From positions 1,906,001 through 1,970,000 of the forward strand of contig NZ_CP029189.1 of NCBI RefSeq assembly GCF_008642275.1: a stretch of DNA of 64,000 bases, written 5' to 3'. This DNA is from Streptomyces venezuelae. Lineage in GTDB: Bacteria > Actinomycetota > Actinomycetes > Streptomycetales > Streptomycetaceae. Position numbers and translations under genes: made by a program. The notes below the pieces were generated by a model. That model was not told where the DNA came from, searched no databases, and saw nothing but the letters and a program-made list of their open reading frames with translations. Positions 43,873 through 52,544 of the stretch are shown here, one piece after another. How positions within the stretch are numbered: position 1 is the stretch's first letter; each line of letters begins with the position of its first letter.

Positions 43873-44784
43873 CTACCGCGCGCCGTACACGGGGAGCGGA
43901 GTCCGTGCCTCCGCGAGGAGTTCCAGGGTGGCCTTTCCGGCTTCCGCCGGGGTCCAGCGCGCGCCCCGGTCCGCGGTGGGGCCCGGCCGCCAGCCCTCCA
44001 TCACGGTGATCCGGCCGCCCTCCGCCTCGAAGACGCGGCCCGTGACTCCGGCCGAGGCCTCCGCCCCCAGCCACACCACCAGCGGGGAGACGTTCTCGGG
44101 GGCCATCGCGTCGAAGCCGCCCTCCTCGGGGGCGGCCATGGTCTCGGCGAAGGTCCGCTCCGTCATCCGGGTCCGTGCCGCGGGGGCGATCGCGTTGACC
44201 TGGACGCCGTAGGGTCCCATCTCCTGCGCCGCGACCATGGTGAGGCCGAGGATCCCGGCCTTGGCCGCGCTGTAGTTGCCCTGGCCGACGGAGCCCAGCA
44301 GGCCGGCGCCGGAGGAGGTGTTGACGACCCGGGCGGCCGCGGGCCGGCCCGCCTTCGCCTCCGCCCGCCACCACGCGGCCGCCGACCTCAGCGGGAGGAA
44401 GTGGCCCTTCAGGTGGACCCGCATGACCGCGTCCCAGTCGTCCTCGTCCAGGTTGACGAGCATCCGGTCCCGCAGGAAGCCCGCGTTGTTGACGAGGGTG
44501 TCCAGGCGCCCGAAGGTGTCCACGGCCGCCGTCACCAGCGAGTCCGCCCCCGCCGGTGTGGCGATGTCCCCGCCGTGCGCGAGTGCCTGCCCGCCCAGTG
44601 CCTCGATCTCCCGGACCACGTGTGCCGCGGGGCCGTCCGGCCCGGGCAGCCCGTCGAGCCCGACCCCGAGGTCGTTGACGACGACCTTCGCCCCCTCCGC
44701 GGCGAAGGCCAGCGCATGGGCCCGTCCCAGCCCCCGCCCCGCGCCCGTCACGATCACGACCCGGCCTTCGCACAGTCCCGCCAT
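43873..44784 (-). CDS. SDR, steroid-type (like Rv3548c of the KstR2 regulon)
   Basis: A 303-residue SDR with the 17-beta-HSD4/MFE-2-like plan. TGAGRGLGRAHALAFAAEGAKVVVNDLG at the N-terminus, NNAGFLRDRML and the catalytic Tyr in GNYSAAKAGILGLT are present, with a C-terminal extension of about 50 residues. Length and position match Rv3548c, the neighbour of Rv3549c and echA20 in mycobacteria. It would oxidise a beta-hydroxyacyl-CoA during C/D-ring breakdown; the exact step is not established. AAGGAGAGCTGAG precedes ATG 44784, and it follows the next SDR by one base in the same operon. Confidence 0.85.
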   Translation of the reverse strand: MAGLCEGRVVIVTGAGRGLGRAHALAFAAEGAKVVVNDLGVGLDGLPGPDGPAAHVVREIEALGGQALAHGGDIATPAGADSLVTAAVDTFGRLDTLVNNAGFLRDRMLVNLDEDDWDAVMRVHLKGHFLPLRSAAAWWRAEAKAGRPAAARVVNTSSGAGLLGSVGQGNYSAAKAGILGLTMVAAQEMGPYGVQVNAIAPAARTRMTERTFAETMAAPEEGGFDAMAPENVSPLVVWLGAEASAGVTGRVFEAEGGRITVMEGWRPGPTADRGARWTPAEAGKATLELLAEARTPLPVYGAR

Positions 44785-44785
44785 C

Positions 44786-45550
44786 TCAGCTCTCCTTGTT
44801 GACAGTTGCCGCATCCAGGAACGCCGGGCGCTCCCCGCCCCCGTGCACCAGCAGGCTCGCGCCGCTCACGTACGCCGCCCGGGCCGAGGCCAGGAACACC
44901 GCCGCCTCCCCCACGTCCGAGGGGTCCGCCAGCCGCCCCAGCGGGACGGTGGCGCCGACCGAGGCGATGCCGGTCTCGTCTCCGTAGTGCAGGTGGGCCA
45001 GTTCGGTCCGCACCATGCCGAGGACCAGGGAGTTGACCCGTACCTCGGGAGCCCATTCGACGGCCATGGACCGGGCCAGGTGCTCCAGCCCGGCCTTGGC
45101 GGCGCCGTACGCGGCCGTCCCAGGTGAGGGGCGGGTCCCGCTGACGCTGCCGATCATGACCACCGAGCCGGCCGCTTCCCGCAGCCAGGGGTAGGCCGCG
45201 AGCGAGGCGGTCATCGGCGCGAGCAGGTTGAGTTCGACGACGCGCGCGTGGCGCTGTGCCGCGCCCTCGCCCAGCAGCCGGTACGGGGTGCCGCCCGCGT
45301 TGTTGACGAGGCAGTCGAGCCGCCCGTACCGGCCCGCGACCGCACCGAAGAACTCGTGCACGGCAGCGGGGTCGCGCAGGTCGACCGGGGTGAAGGCGGC
45401 GGCCTTGCCGGCCGCCGCCACCTCCTCGTCCGGTGGGCGCCGGGCGCAGACGACCACGTCCGCGCCGGCCGCGAGGAACGACCGGGCGATGCCGGCGCCG
45501 ACGCCCCGGGTTCCTCCGGTGACGACGACGACCCTCCCGTCGAGCTCCAT
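44786..45550 (-). CDS. SDR (like Rv3549c of the KstR2 regulon)
   Basis: A 254-residue SDR. TGGTRGVGAGIARSFLAAGADVVVCARR gives the cofactor site, NNAGG and AAYGAAKAGLEHLARSMAVEW the catalytic helix, and the end is YVSGASLLVHGG. It is the first gene of a two-SDR operon divergent from the echA20-like gene, exactly as Rv3549c stands to Rv3550 in M. tuberculosis. A 19-bp palindrome lies in the intergenic region, so both directions are probably controlled by KstR2. Confidence 0.85.
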   Translation of the reverse strand: MELDGRVVVVTGGTRGVGAGIARSFLAAGADVVVCARRPPDEEVAAAGKAAAFTPVDLRDPAAVHEFFGAVAGRYGRLDCLVNNAGGTPYRLLGEGAAQRHARVVELNLLAPMTASLAAYPWLREAAGSVVMIGSVSGTRPSPGTAAYGAAKAGLEHLARSMAVEWAPEVRVNSLVLGMVRTELAHLHYGDETGIASVGATVPLGRLADPSDVGEAAVFLASARAAYVSGASLLVHGGGERPAFLDAATVNKES

Positions 45551-45568
45551 AGGCTGCTACCTTCCTCA

Positions 45569-45587
45569 CCTAACAAATGTTTGGTGG
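45569..45587. promoter_or_regulatory. KstR2-type operator, copy 1
   Basis: CCTAACAAATGTTTGGTGG, core AACA-AA-TGTT, between the divergent SDR and echA20-like genes. It matches the reverse complement of the copy at 55893 at 17 of 19 positions. Confidence 0.8.
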
Positions 45588-45606
45588 AAAGGTAGCTGAT
45601 CCTCTC

Positions 45607-46356
45607 ATGGGTGTCTCCACCGCAAGCCCCGACAAGGGCATCGCACTCGTCACAGTCGACTTCCCACCCGTCAACGCGCTCCCGGTACAGGGCTGGTACG
45701 ACCTCGCCGACGCCCTGCGGGCGGCCGGCCGCGACCCCGGGATCCGGTGCGTCGTCCTCACCGCCGAGGGCCGCGGCTTCAACGCCGGAGTGGACATCAA
45801 GGAGATGCAGCGCGACACGGGACACGCGGCGCTGATCGGCGCCAACCGGGGCTGCTACGAGGCCTTCGCCGCCGTCTACGAGTGCGAGGTGCCGGTCGTC
45901 GCGGCCGTGCACGGGTTCTGCCTGGGCGGCGGGATCGGACTGGCCGGCAACGCCGACGCCATCGTCGCCTCCGAGGACGCCACCTTCGGGCTGCCCGAGC
46001 TGGACCGGGGCGCGCTCGGCGCCGCCACCCACCTGGCGCGGCTGGTCCCGCAGCACCTGATGCGCGCGCTGTACTACACCTCGCGCACCGCGACCGCCGC
46101 CGAACTCCACGCCCACGGCTCGGTCTGGAAGGTGGTCCCGCGCACGGAGCTGCGCGCCGCCGCCCTGGAGCTGGCCGCCGAGATCGCGCGGAAGGACGGC
46201 TGCCTGATCCGGCTCGCCAAGGCGGCCATCAACGGGATCGACCCCGTGGACGTGCGCCGCAGCTACCGCTTCGAGCAGGGCTTCACCTTCGAGGCCAACC
46301 TGAGCGGGGTGGCCGACCGGGTCCGCGACACCTTCGGGACAGGAGAGCGCGCATGA
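45607..46356 (+). CDS. echA20: enoyl-CoA hydratase-family ring hydrolase, EchA20-like
   Basis: A 249-residue crotonase. The oxyanion-hole segments are RGFNAGVDIKEMQ and GFCLGGGIGLAGNADAIVAS, and GLPELDRGALGAATHL follows. EchA20 of M. tuberculosis (247 residues) is not a hydratase: it opens ring D of a HIP-derived CoA ester. The neighbours (ipdA, ipdB and ipdC homologues downstream, two SDRs divergent) are the same as in that regulon. ATG 45607 was chosen by comparison with the family; GAAAGG lies about 15 bases upstream. Its stop overlaps the ipdA start (ATGA). Confidence 0.88.
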   Translation: MGVSTASPDKGIALVTVDFPPVNALPVQGWYDLADALRAAGRDPGIRCVVLTAEGRGFNAGVDIKEMQRDTGHAALIGANRGCYEAFAAVYECEVPVVAAVHGFCLGGGIGLAGNADAIVASEDATFGLPELDRGALGAATHLARLVPQHLMRALYYTSRTATAAELHAHGSVWKVVPRTELRAAALELAAEIARKDGCLIRLAKAAINGIDPVDVRRSYRFEQGFTFEANLSGVADRVRDTFGTGERA

Positions 46357-47204
46357 CCGACAAGTCCATGACCCCCGAAGAGGTGGTCGGGCAGCTGCAC
46401 AGCGGGATGACCGTCGGCATCGGCGGATGGGGGTCCCGGCGCAAGCCCATGGCCCTGGTGCGCGCACTGCTCCGGTCCGAGATCACCGACCTCACCGTGA
46501 TCTCCTACGGTGGCCCCGACGTCGGCCTGCTGGCCGCCGCCGGCCGGATCCGCAGACTGGTCGCCCCCTTCGCCACCCTCGACTCCATCCCGCTGGAGCC
46601 GCACTTCCGGGCCGCACGCGAACGTGCCGCCTTCACCCTCACCGAGCTCGACGAGGCCATGTTCATGTGGGGCCTGCACGCCGCCGCGAACCGGCTCCCC
46701 TTCCTGCCGGTACGCGCCGGCCTCGGTTCCGACGTGATGCGGGTCAACCCGGAGCTGCGCACGGTGCTCTCCCCCTACGACGACGGCGAGGAGCTCGTCG
46801 CCGTCCCCGCCCTGCGCATGGACGCCGCACTGGTCCACCTCAACCGCGCAGACCGCCTGGGCAACGCCCAGTACCTGGGCCCGGACCCGTACTTCGACGA
46901 CCTCTTCTGCGAGGCCGCCGACGCCGCCTACGTCTCCTGCGAGCAGCTCGTCGAGACGGCCGAGCTCACCAAGTCCGGCCCCCCGCAGTCCCTCCTCGTC
47001 AGCCGGCACTCCGTGACCGGGGTCGTGGAGACCCCGAACGGCGCGCACTTCACCTCCTGCGTCCCCGACTACGACCGGGACGAGGCCTTCCAGAAGCTGT
47101 ACGCGGCCACCCCCTGGGACGAGTTCTCGGCCCGCTTCCTGTCCGGGGCGGGCGAGCACGACTACCAGCTGGCCGTCCGGACCTGGCACGAGGAGCAGCA
47201 GTGA
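46353..47204 (+). CDS. ipdA: CoA-transferase-family ring hydrolase, alpha subunit (IpdA)
   Basis: A 283-residue protein of the class I CoA-transferase alpha family. VVGQLHSGMTVGIGGWGSRRKPMALVRALL at the N-terminus and AVPALRMDAALVHLNRADRLGNAQYLGPD are typical. In mycobacteria IpdA pairs with IpdB to hydrolyse the last steroid ring (ring C of COCHEA-CoA) rather than transfer CoA. Start and stop overlap both neighbours by four bases (ATGA, GTGA), so subunits are made in equal amounts. Confidence 0.9.
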   Translation: MTDKSMTPEEVVGQLHSGMTVGIGGWGSRRKPMALVRALLRSEITDLTVISYGGPDVGLLAAAGRIRRLVAPFATLDSIPLEPHFRAARERAAFTLTELDEAMFMWGLHAAANRLPFLPVRAGLGSDVMRVNPELRTVLSPYDDGEELVAVPALRMDAALVHLNRADRLGNAQYLGPDPYFDDLFCEAADAAYVSCEQLVETAELTKSGPPQSLLVSRHSVTGVVETPNGAHFTSCVPDYDRDEAFQKLYAATPWDEFSARFLSGAGEHDYQLAVRTWHEEQQ

Positions 47205-47959
47205 CGACGACCGACGCCACCCCCACCGCCCCGCGTGCCGTCTCCCGGGCCGAGTACTGCGTGATCGCCTGCGCCGAGGCCTGGCGCGACAACGGCGAGG
47301 TGCTCGCCAGCCCGATGGGTCTGGTCCCCTCCTTCGGGGCCAGGCTCGCGAAGCGGACCTTCTCCCCGGACCTGCTGCTGACCGACGGCGAGGCGATGCT
47401 CGTCGGGCTGGACGGCACGGCCGAGGGCTGGCTCCCGTACCGGCGTCACCTGACGATGGTCACCGGAGGGCGGCGGCACGTGATGATGGGCGCCAGCCAG
47501 ATCGACCGGTTCGGCAATCAGAACATCTCGTGCATCGGCGACTGGGAGCGGCCGGCCCGCCAGCTCCTCGGGGTGCGCGGCGCTCCCGTGAACACCCTCA
47601 ACAATCCCGTGAGTTACTGGGTTCCCAAGCACTCGAAGCGGGTGTTCGTCGAGCGCGTCGACATGGTCAGCGGGGTCGGCTACGACCGTGCGGAGGCGGC
47701 CGGGGTGACCCGCTTCCACCGGCTGCCCCGGGTGGTCAGCGATCTCGGCGTCTTCGACTTCGCCGGGCCGGGTCACTCGATGCGGCTGGCCTCCCTGCAC
47801 CCCGGCGTCACCGTCGAGGACGTCCTGGCGGCGACCGGCTTCGAGCCGGCGATCACCGGCGAGGTCCCGTACACGCGCGAACCGACCGCCGGGGAGCTGC
47901 GGCTGATCCGCGAGGTGATCGACCCCCAGGGGCTGCGCGACCGTGAAGTGCGGGTCTGA
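47201..47959 (+). CDS. ipdB: CoA-transferase-family ring hydrolase, beta subunit (IpdB)
   Basis: A 252-residue beta subunit. It begins SRAEYCVIACAEAWRDNGEVLASPMGLVPSFGARLAKRTFSPDLLLTDGEAML and has MVTGGRRHVMMGASQIDRFGNQNISCIGD, both typical of IpdB (Rv3552, 250 residues). 'YWVPKHSKRVFVERVDMVSG' and the acidic C-terminal third are also conserved by memory. It forms the active heterotetramer with IpdA. GTG 47201 overlaps the ipdA stop. Confidence 0.9.
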   Translation: MTTTDATPTAPRAVSRAEYCVIACAEAWRDNGEVLASPMGLVPSFGARLAKRTFSPDLLLTDGEAMLVGLDGTAEGWLPYRRHLTMVTGGRRHVMMGASQIDRFGNQNISCIGDWERPARQLLGVRGAPVNTLNNPVSYWVPKHSKRVFVERVDMVSGVGYDRAEAAGVTRFHRLPRVVSDLGVFDFAGPGHSMRLASLHPGVTVEDVLAATGFEPAITGEVPYTREPTAGELRLIREVIDPQGLRDREVRV

Positions 47960-47975
47960 CGCGATGGGGCGGACG

Positions 47976-49064
47976 ATGACGATACGGACGGCCTTCACCG
48001 AGCTGGTCGGGGTCGAGCACCCCGTCGTACAGACGGGCATGGGCTGGGTCGCCGGCCCCCGCCTGGTGTCGGGCGCGGCGAACGCGGGGGCGCTGGGCAT
48101 CCTGGCCTCGGCCACGATGACCCTGGACCAGCTGCGTTCGGCGGTCCGCGAGGTGAAGTCCCGCACTCCGGAGGGGACTCCGTTCGGGGTCAACCTGCGG
48201 GCGGACGCGGGGGACGCGGCCGAGCGCGCCCAGCTGATCATCGACGAGGGGGTACGGGTCGCCTCCTTCGCGCTGGCGCCCTCCAGGGAGCTGATCGGAC
48301 GGCTCAAGGACGCGGGCGTGGTCGTCATCCCGTCGATCGGGGCCCGGCGGCACGCCGAGAAGGTGGCCGCGTGGGGGGCCGACGCGGTGATCGTGCAGGG
48401 CGGCGAGGGCGGCGGCCACACGGGGGACGTGGCCACGACGGTGCTGCTGCCGCAGGTCGTGGACGCCGTGGACATCCCGGTGATCGCGGCGGGCGGCTTC
48501 AGCGACGGGCGCGGCCTGGTCGCGGCCCTGTCGTACGGGGCCGCGGGCATCGCCATGGGCACCCGGTTCCTGCTGACCTCGGACTCGACCGTCCCGGACG
48601 CCGTGAAGGCCGAGTACCTGAAGGCCACGGTCAAGGACGTCACCGTCACCACGGCCGTCGACGGGCTGCCGCACCGCATGCTCCGTACCGAGCTGGTCGA
48701 CTCGCTGGAGCGGGCGGGCCGTGCCCGGGCGCTGCTCCGGGCGGTGCGGCACGCGGCCGGCTTCCGGAAGCTGTCCGGGCTGAGCTGGCCGCAGATGGTC
48801 CGCGACGGCCTCGCGATGAAACACGGCAAGGACCTGTCCTGGAGCCAGGTCCTGCTCGCCGCGAACACCCCGATGCTCCTCAAGGCGTCCATGGTCGAGG
48901 GCCGTACGGACCTCGGCGTCATGGCATCGGGCCAGGTCGCGGGGATGATCGACGACCTTCCGTCCTGTGCGGAGCTCGTCTCCCGCGTCATGGCCGAAGC
49001 ACAACAGGCAATCGAAGCACTCGAAGCACTGCACTCGCTCCGCACCCTGCCACCACCAGGGTGA
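47976..49064 (+). CDS. ipdC: flavin-dependent CoA-ester reductase, IpdC (nitronate-monooxygenase fold)
   Basis: A 362-residue FMN TIM-barrel protein. TELVGVEHPVVQTGMGWVAGPRLVSGAANAGALGILASATM is nearly the text of Rv3553. The FMN phosphate site GGEGGGHTGDV and the loop VIAAGGFSDGRGLVAALSYGAAGIAMGTRFLLT follow. In mycobacteria IpdC acts just before the ring-opening steps of HIP catabolism. ATG 47976 was selected because the family begins at this point; ATG 47964 and GTG 47943 are in frame. It is the last gene of the operon begun by echA20. Confidence 0.9.
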   Translation: MTIRTAFTELVGVEHPVVQTGMGWVAGPRLVSGAANAGALGILASATMTLDQLRSAVREVKSRTPEGTPFGVNLRADAGDAAERAQLIIDEGVRVASFALAPSRELIGRLKDAGVVVIPSIGARRHAEKVAAWGADAVIVQGGEGGGHTGDVATTVLLPQVVDAVDIPVIAAGGFSDGRGLVAALSYGAAGIAMGTRFLLTSDSTVPDAVKAEYLKATVKDVTVTTAVDGLPHRMLRTELVDSLERAGRARALLRAVRHAAGFRKLSGLSWPQMVRDGLAMKHGKDLSWSQVLLAANTPMLLKASMVEGRTDLGVMASGQVAGMIDDLPSCAELVSRVMAEAQQAIEALEALHSLRTLPPPG

Positions 49065-49094
49065 TCCCCCTTCTCCGTCACAGGAGTCGCCCCC

Positions 49095-50033
49095 ATGAGC
49101 CGTGCCCGCATCCGCCTGGCGACCGCGGCGGCCGCCGCCGCTCTCGCCGTCGGGACCCTGCCCGCCGCCGCGTCCGCTGCGGCGGCACCCGCAGCCGGGG
49201 TCAGCACCCGGGACCACGTCCGGCACCAACCGCAAGCCGAAACGATTCGCCAGATCCCCCTCCAGGGCGCCGTCAACCTCCGGGACATCGGGGGCTACCG
49301 CACCTGGACCGGCGGCCAGGTCCGCCAGGGGCTGGTCTACCGCTCCGACGCACTGAGCAAACTGACCGACGCCGACGTCACCACCGTCTCCGGTCTCGGC
49401 CTCAAGAAGGTCGTCGATTTCCGCATTCCCATGGAGCTCCAGTACGACGGCGCCGACCGGCTGCCCGCTGGGCTCTCCCCCACCTCGCGCCCCGTCAGCG
49501 ACCTCGGCCTCTACGGCACTCTCGTCGGCGCCATCGGCAGCGGCGATCCCGTCGTCCAGGAGCAGATGCTCGGCGGCGGCCGCGCCGAGGCCTACATGCG
49601 CGACATCTACCGCACCTTCGTGAGCAGCCCCGAGAACCGCGCCCAGTTCGCGGCGACCCTGCGGGAGATCGCCGACGGCCGGCAGGGCCCGGTCCTGTAC
49701 CACTGCACGTCCGGCAAGGACCGGACCGGCTGGATGAGTTACGTCCTGCTGCGCGCCCTCGCCGTACCCGAGGACACCGCGGAGCGCGACTACCTGGCGT
49801 CGAACACCTTCCGCGCCGCCTACGACGCCCGGGTGCGGGCGGGTCTGAAGCAGTCGGGCCGGATGCAGAACCCGGACCTGCTGATCCCGCTCCAGGAGGT
49901 CCGCCAGGACTACCTGGACGCGGCGACCGCGCAGCTGGAGGCCGACTACGGCGGCTTCTACGGCTACCTGACCGATGGCCTCGGCCTGGATCTGCGGACG
50001 CTGGCGAAGCTGCAGGACCGCATGGTCCGGTAG
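49095..50033 (+). CDS. secreted dual-specificity/tyrosine phosphatase
   Basis: A 312-residue exported phosphatase. A Sec signal (IRLATAAAAAALAVGTLPAAASAAA) precedes NLRDIGGYRTWTGGQVRQGLVYRSDAL, the start of the PTP/LpqI-like 'Y_phosphatase3' family, and the P-loop HCTSGKDRTGW (Cys nucleophile, Arg). Relatives are secreted phosphatases such as PtpB of M. tuberculosis, active on tyrosine, serine and phosphoinositides. AGGAG precedes ATG 49095. It has no evident link to the steroid genes on either side and ends at a terminator. Confidence 0.9.
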   Translation: MSRARIRLATAAAAAALAVGTLPAAASAAAAPAAGVSTRDHVRHQPQAETIRQIPLQGAVNLRDIGGYRTWTGGQVRQGLVYRSDALSKLTDADVTTVSGLGLKKVVDFRIPMELQYDGADRLPAGLSPTSRPVSDLGLYGTLVGAIGSGDPVVQEQMLGGGRAEAYMRDIYRTFVSSPENRAQFAATLREIADGRQGPVLYHCTSGKDRTGWMSYVLLRALAVPEDTAERDYLASNTFRAAYDARVRAGLKQSGRMQNPDLLIPLQEVRQDYLDAATAQLEADYGGFYGYLTDGLGLDLRTLAKLQDRMVR

Positions 50034-50060
50034 CGGACGGCGGAGGCGGAGCCGGACAGC

Positions 50061-50099
50061 ACGACGCCGGGCAGCGCTTCCCGCGCGGCCCGGCGTCGT
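50061..50099. terminator. bidirectional terminator between phosphatase and helicase genes
   Basis: A perfect 12-bp stem ACGACGCCGGGC / GCCCGGCGTCGT with a 15-base loop, between convergent stops. Confidence 0.85.
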
Positions 50100-50120
50100 C
50101 GTGTTCGCGTACGGGGTGGG

Positions 50121-51797
50121 TCAGACCGCCCGGCGGCGGCCCTGTCCCCCGGAGCCGACCCGGCTGCGCGCCGAGGCCGCGGCGGCGCCGCCACCGCCGG
50201 CCGTCCCGCGCCGGGAGCGCTCGCCGGAGCCACCGGCCGCCGCGCCGCCCTGGCCACCGCGCCGGGCCTGGCCCGAACCGGAAGCCGCCGGGGCCTGCCC
50301 GGAAGCACCCCCGCCGGAACGGCGGCTCCGGCCGCCGGCCGCCGGAGCGCCGCCCGTGGCGGCACCGGTGCGCGGCCCGCCGCCCGAGCGGCGGCGCGAG
50401 CCGGAGCCCGAACCGGAGCCGGAACGCGGCTTGGGCGCGGTCGGCTGCGGAACCTCCAGGACGACCGGGATGCCCGAGGGCTCCTTGGCGCCGGTCAGCC
50501 GGGCCAGTTCCTCGTCGGAGGACTTGATCTGCGCGGTGCGCGGGGAGATCCCGGCGTCCGACATCAGGCGGGTCATGTCCCGCTTCTGGTCGGGGAGGAC
50601 CAGGGTGACCACGCTGCCGGACTCGCCGGCCCGGGCGGTACGGCCGCCACGGTGCAGGTAGTCCTTGTGGTCGGTGGGCGGGTCCACGTTGACGACGAGG
50701 TCGAGGTCGTCGATGTGGATGCCGCGGGCCGCGACGTTCGTGGCGACGAGCGCGGTGACCTCGCCGGTCTTGAACCAGTCGAGGGTGCGGTTGCGCTGCG
50801 GCTGGGAGCGGCCGCCGTGCAGGCCGGAGGCACGTACGCCGTCCGCCAGCAGCTTCTTGACCATGCGGTCGACGCCGCGCTTGGTGTCGACGAACATGAT
50901 CACCCGGCCGTCGCGAGCGGCTATGCGCGTCGCCACGGCCTTCTTGTCGGTCTCGTCCATGACGTACAGGACGTGGTGCTCCATGGTGGTGACCGCACCG
51001 GCCGACGGGTCGACCGAGTGGCCCACCGGGTCGGTCAGGAACATCTTCACGAGCTTGTCGATGTTCTTGTCCAGGGTCGCGGAGAACAGCATCCGCTGAC
51101 CGTCGGCCTCGACCTGCTTGAGCAGCGCCGTGACCTGCGGCATGAAGCCCATGTCGGTCATCTGGTCGGCCTCGTCGAGGACGGTGATCGAGACCTGCGA
51201 GAGGTCGGCGTCACCGCGGTCGATGAGGTCCTTGAGGCGGCCGGGGGTGGCGACGAGCACCTCGGCACCGCGGCGCAGGGCGCCCGACTGCCGGTTGATC
51301 GACATGCCGCCGACGACGGTCGCGATGCGCAGGTTGACGGCCGTGGCGTACGGGGCCAGGGCGTCGGTGACCTGCTGAGCGAGCTCACGCGTCGGTACGA
51401 GGACCAGCGCGAGCGGCGCCTTCGGCTGCGCGCGGCGGCCGGCGGTACGGGCCAGCAGCGCCAGGCCGAACGCCAGCGTCTTGCCGGAGCCGGTGCGGCC
51501 GCGGCCGAGCAGGTCACGGCCGGCGAGGGAGTTCGGCAGCGTCGCGGCCTGGATCGGGAACGGCTCGGTGACGCCCTGGGCGGCGAGGGTCTTCAGCAGC
51601 GCCTCGGGCATGTCCATGTCCCCGAACGACTCGACCGGCGGCAGCGCCGGGGCGATCGGCTCGGGCATGGTGAATTCCTGGGGCCGGGCGACGGGCGCGG
51701 ACTTCTGCCGTCCCGCGCCAGACTTCGGACGCCCCTGGGCCGCACCTCGGCCCCGGGTGGGGCGGCGGCTGGGTCGTGCGGAGCTGGAGCTGGTCAT
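50121..51797 (-). CDS. DEAD-box RNA helicase
   Basis: A 558-residue helicase. The Q motif FPIQ is at 80-83, Walker A GRGRTGSGKT at 98-107, then PTRELA, TPGR, DEAD in VLDEADQM, SAT in MLFSATL and HRGGRTARAG in domain 2. Both ends carry basic, low-complexity tails: an N-terminal Arg/Ser/Gly stretch and about 110 C-terminal residues of Gly, Ser, Arg and Ala, which would bind RNA non-specifically. AGGAGGG precedes ATG 51797. It lies downstream of the cold-shock gene in the same direction, a pairing seen in other Streptomyces (from memory SCO3731-SCO3732). Confidence 0.94.
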   Translation of the reverse strand: MTSSSSARPSRRPTRGRGAAQGRPKSGAGRQKSAPVARPQEFTMPEPIAPALPPVESFGDMDMPEALLKTLAAQGVTEPFPIQAATLPNSLAGRDLLGRGRTGSGKTLAFGLALLARTAGRRAQPKAPLALVLVPTRELAQQVTDALAPYATAVNLRIATVVGGMSINRQSGALRRGAEVLVATPGRLKDLIDRGDADLSQVSITVLDEADQMTDMGFMPQVTALLKQVEADGQRMLFSATLDKNIDKLVKMFLTDPVGHSVDPSAGAVTTMEHHVLYVMDETDKKAVATRIAARDGRVIMFVDTKRGVDRMVKKLLADGVRASGLHGGRSQPQRNRTLDWFKTGEVTALVATNVAARGIHIDDLDLVVNVDPPTDHKDYLHRGGRTARAGESGSVVTLVLPDQKRDMTRLMSDAGISPRTAQIKSSDEELARLTGAKEPSGIPVVLEVPQPTAPKPRSGSGSGSGSRRRSGGGPRTGAATGGAPAAGGRSRRSGGGASGQAPAASGSGQARRGGQGGAAAGGSGERSRRGTAGGGGAAAASARSRVGSGGQGRRRAV

Positions 51798-51852
51798 GCG
51801 AGAAAGCCCTCCTGAAACCGGCAGGTAAAACAAAGGTCGAGACAGCAGACAA

Positions 51853-51886
51853 GCCGGGGCCCGCACCTCGCGGTGCGGACCCCGGC
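51853..51886 (-). terminator. hairpin between csp and the helicase gene
   Basis: A 15-bp stem with one mismatch and loop TCGC, 13 bases past the csp stop. It should limit read-through from csp into the helicase gene. Confidence 0.82.
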
Positions 51887-51898
51887 ATGCTGAAGAAC

Positions 51899-52102
51899 TT
51901 AGGCGGGGATGATGTTCTCCGCCTGGGGGCCCTTCTGGCCCTGGGTGACGTCGAAGGACACGCGCTGGCCCTCCTGGAGCTCACGGAAGCCCTGGGTGGC
52001 GATGTTCGAGTAGTGGGCGAAGACGTCCGGGCCGCCGCCGTCCTGCTCGATGAAGCCGAAGCCCTTTTCCGAGTTGAACCACTTCACGGTGCCAAGTGCC
52101 AT
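51899..52102 (-). CDS. cold-shock protein, CspA family
   Basis: A 67-residue nucleic-acid chaperone: [18 protein letters not shown] with RNP1 (KGFGFI), then VFAHYSNI as RNP2. It is a five-stranded OB fold of standard length. Such proteins melt RNA structure at low temperature. AGGAGA is at good distance from ATG 52102. Its leader contains an intrinsic-terminator-like hairpin with a U-tract (52151-52191), so expression may be controlled at transcript elongation. A terminator lies after the gene, and the DEAD-box helicase follows. Confidence 0.95.
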   Translation of the reverse strand: MALGTVKWFNSEKGFGFIEQDGGGPDVFAHYSNIATQGFRELQEGQRVSFDVTQGQKGPQAENIIPA

Positions 52103-52150
52103 TTTAAATCTCCTGAATAGGCGGCAAAGGGCCCCATCCGGAGATTCCGG

Positions 52151-52191
52151 CAAAACAATAAAAGCGCCTGCGGAGCATTCCCGTCAGGCGC
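52151..52191 (-). terminator. intrinsic-terminator-like hairpin in the csp leader
   Basis: On the minus strand, GCGCCTG-A-CGG, loop GAATGCT, CCG-CAGGCGC gives a 10-bp stem with one bulge, followed at once by TTTTATTGTTTTG. This is a textbook U-tract terminator, rare in Streptomyces. It ends about 50 bases upstream of the csp start codon in the direction of transcription. Confidence 0.75.
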
Positions 52192-52192
52192 A

Positions 52193-52221
52193 CATAAAGT
52201 TCATGGGTACCACAACTGCAA
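52193..52221 (-). promoter_or_regulatory. possible csp promoter
   Basis: Minus-strand TTGCAG (52221-52216), 17-bp spacer, TTTATG (52198-52193). If used, transcription would start inside or just before the hairpin, putting it at the very 5' end of the mRNA. Confidence 0.35.
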
Positions 52222-52544
52222 CGAGCTCCAAGCTAGCACACCTCGCCGTGGGGAGTCCCGAGGCGAGGGGTGTGACCTGCACCCTCCGCCGCGCCCGCCC
52301 GCGCCGGGCCGCCCCGACCGGCGGGGCGGGCGGGGGGCCGGAGCCCCCGTCCCCCTTGGCCTGCGGGCGGTCCGGACCCTCCGGGCCGCCGCCCGGGCCC
52401 GGAGGGTCCGGGTCCGCCGACGGCGAAAAGATTCATCCCTGCGGGTAGGACCAGGCAGGCCTGCCCGGGACGGCCGGTACGGGACGGCCGGCACGACGGC
52501 GGAAGTCCCTGGCGGCCGTCCGCCCCAGCTGGTTGGATCATGGA
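52222..52544. other. intergenic region upstream of csp and the second SIMPL gene
   Basis: No gene is seen. A strong perfect hairpin lies at 52373-52410 (15-bp arms, CGGACCCTCCGGGCC on the left, with an eight-base loop). The genes on both sides diverge, so it is not an obvious terminator for either. Confidence 0.6.
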
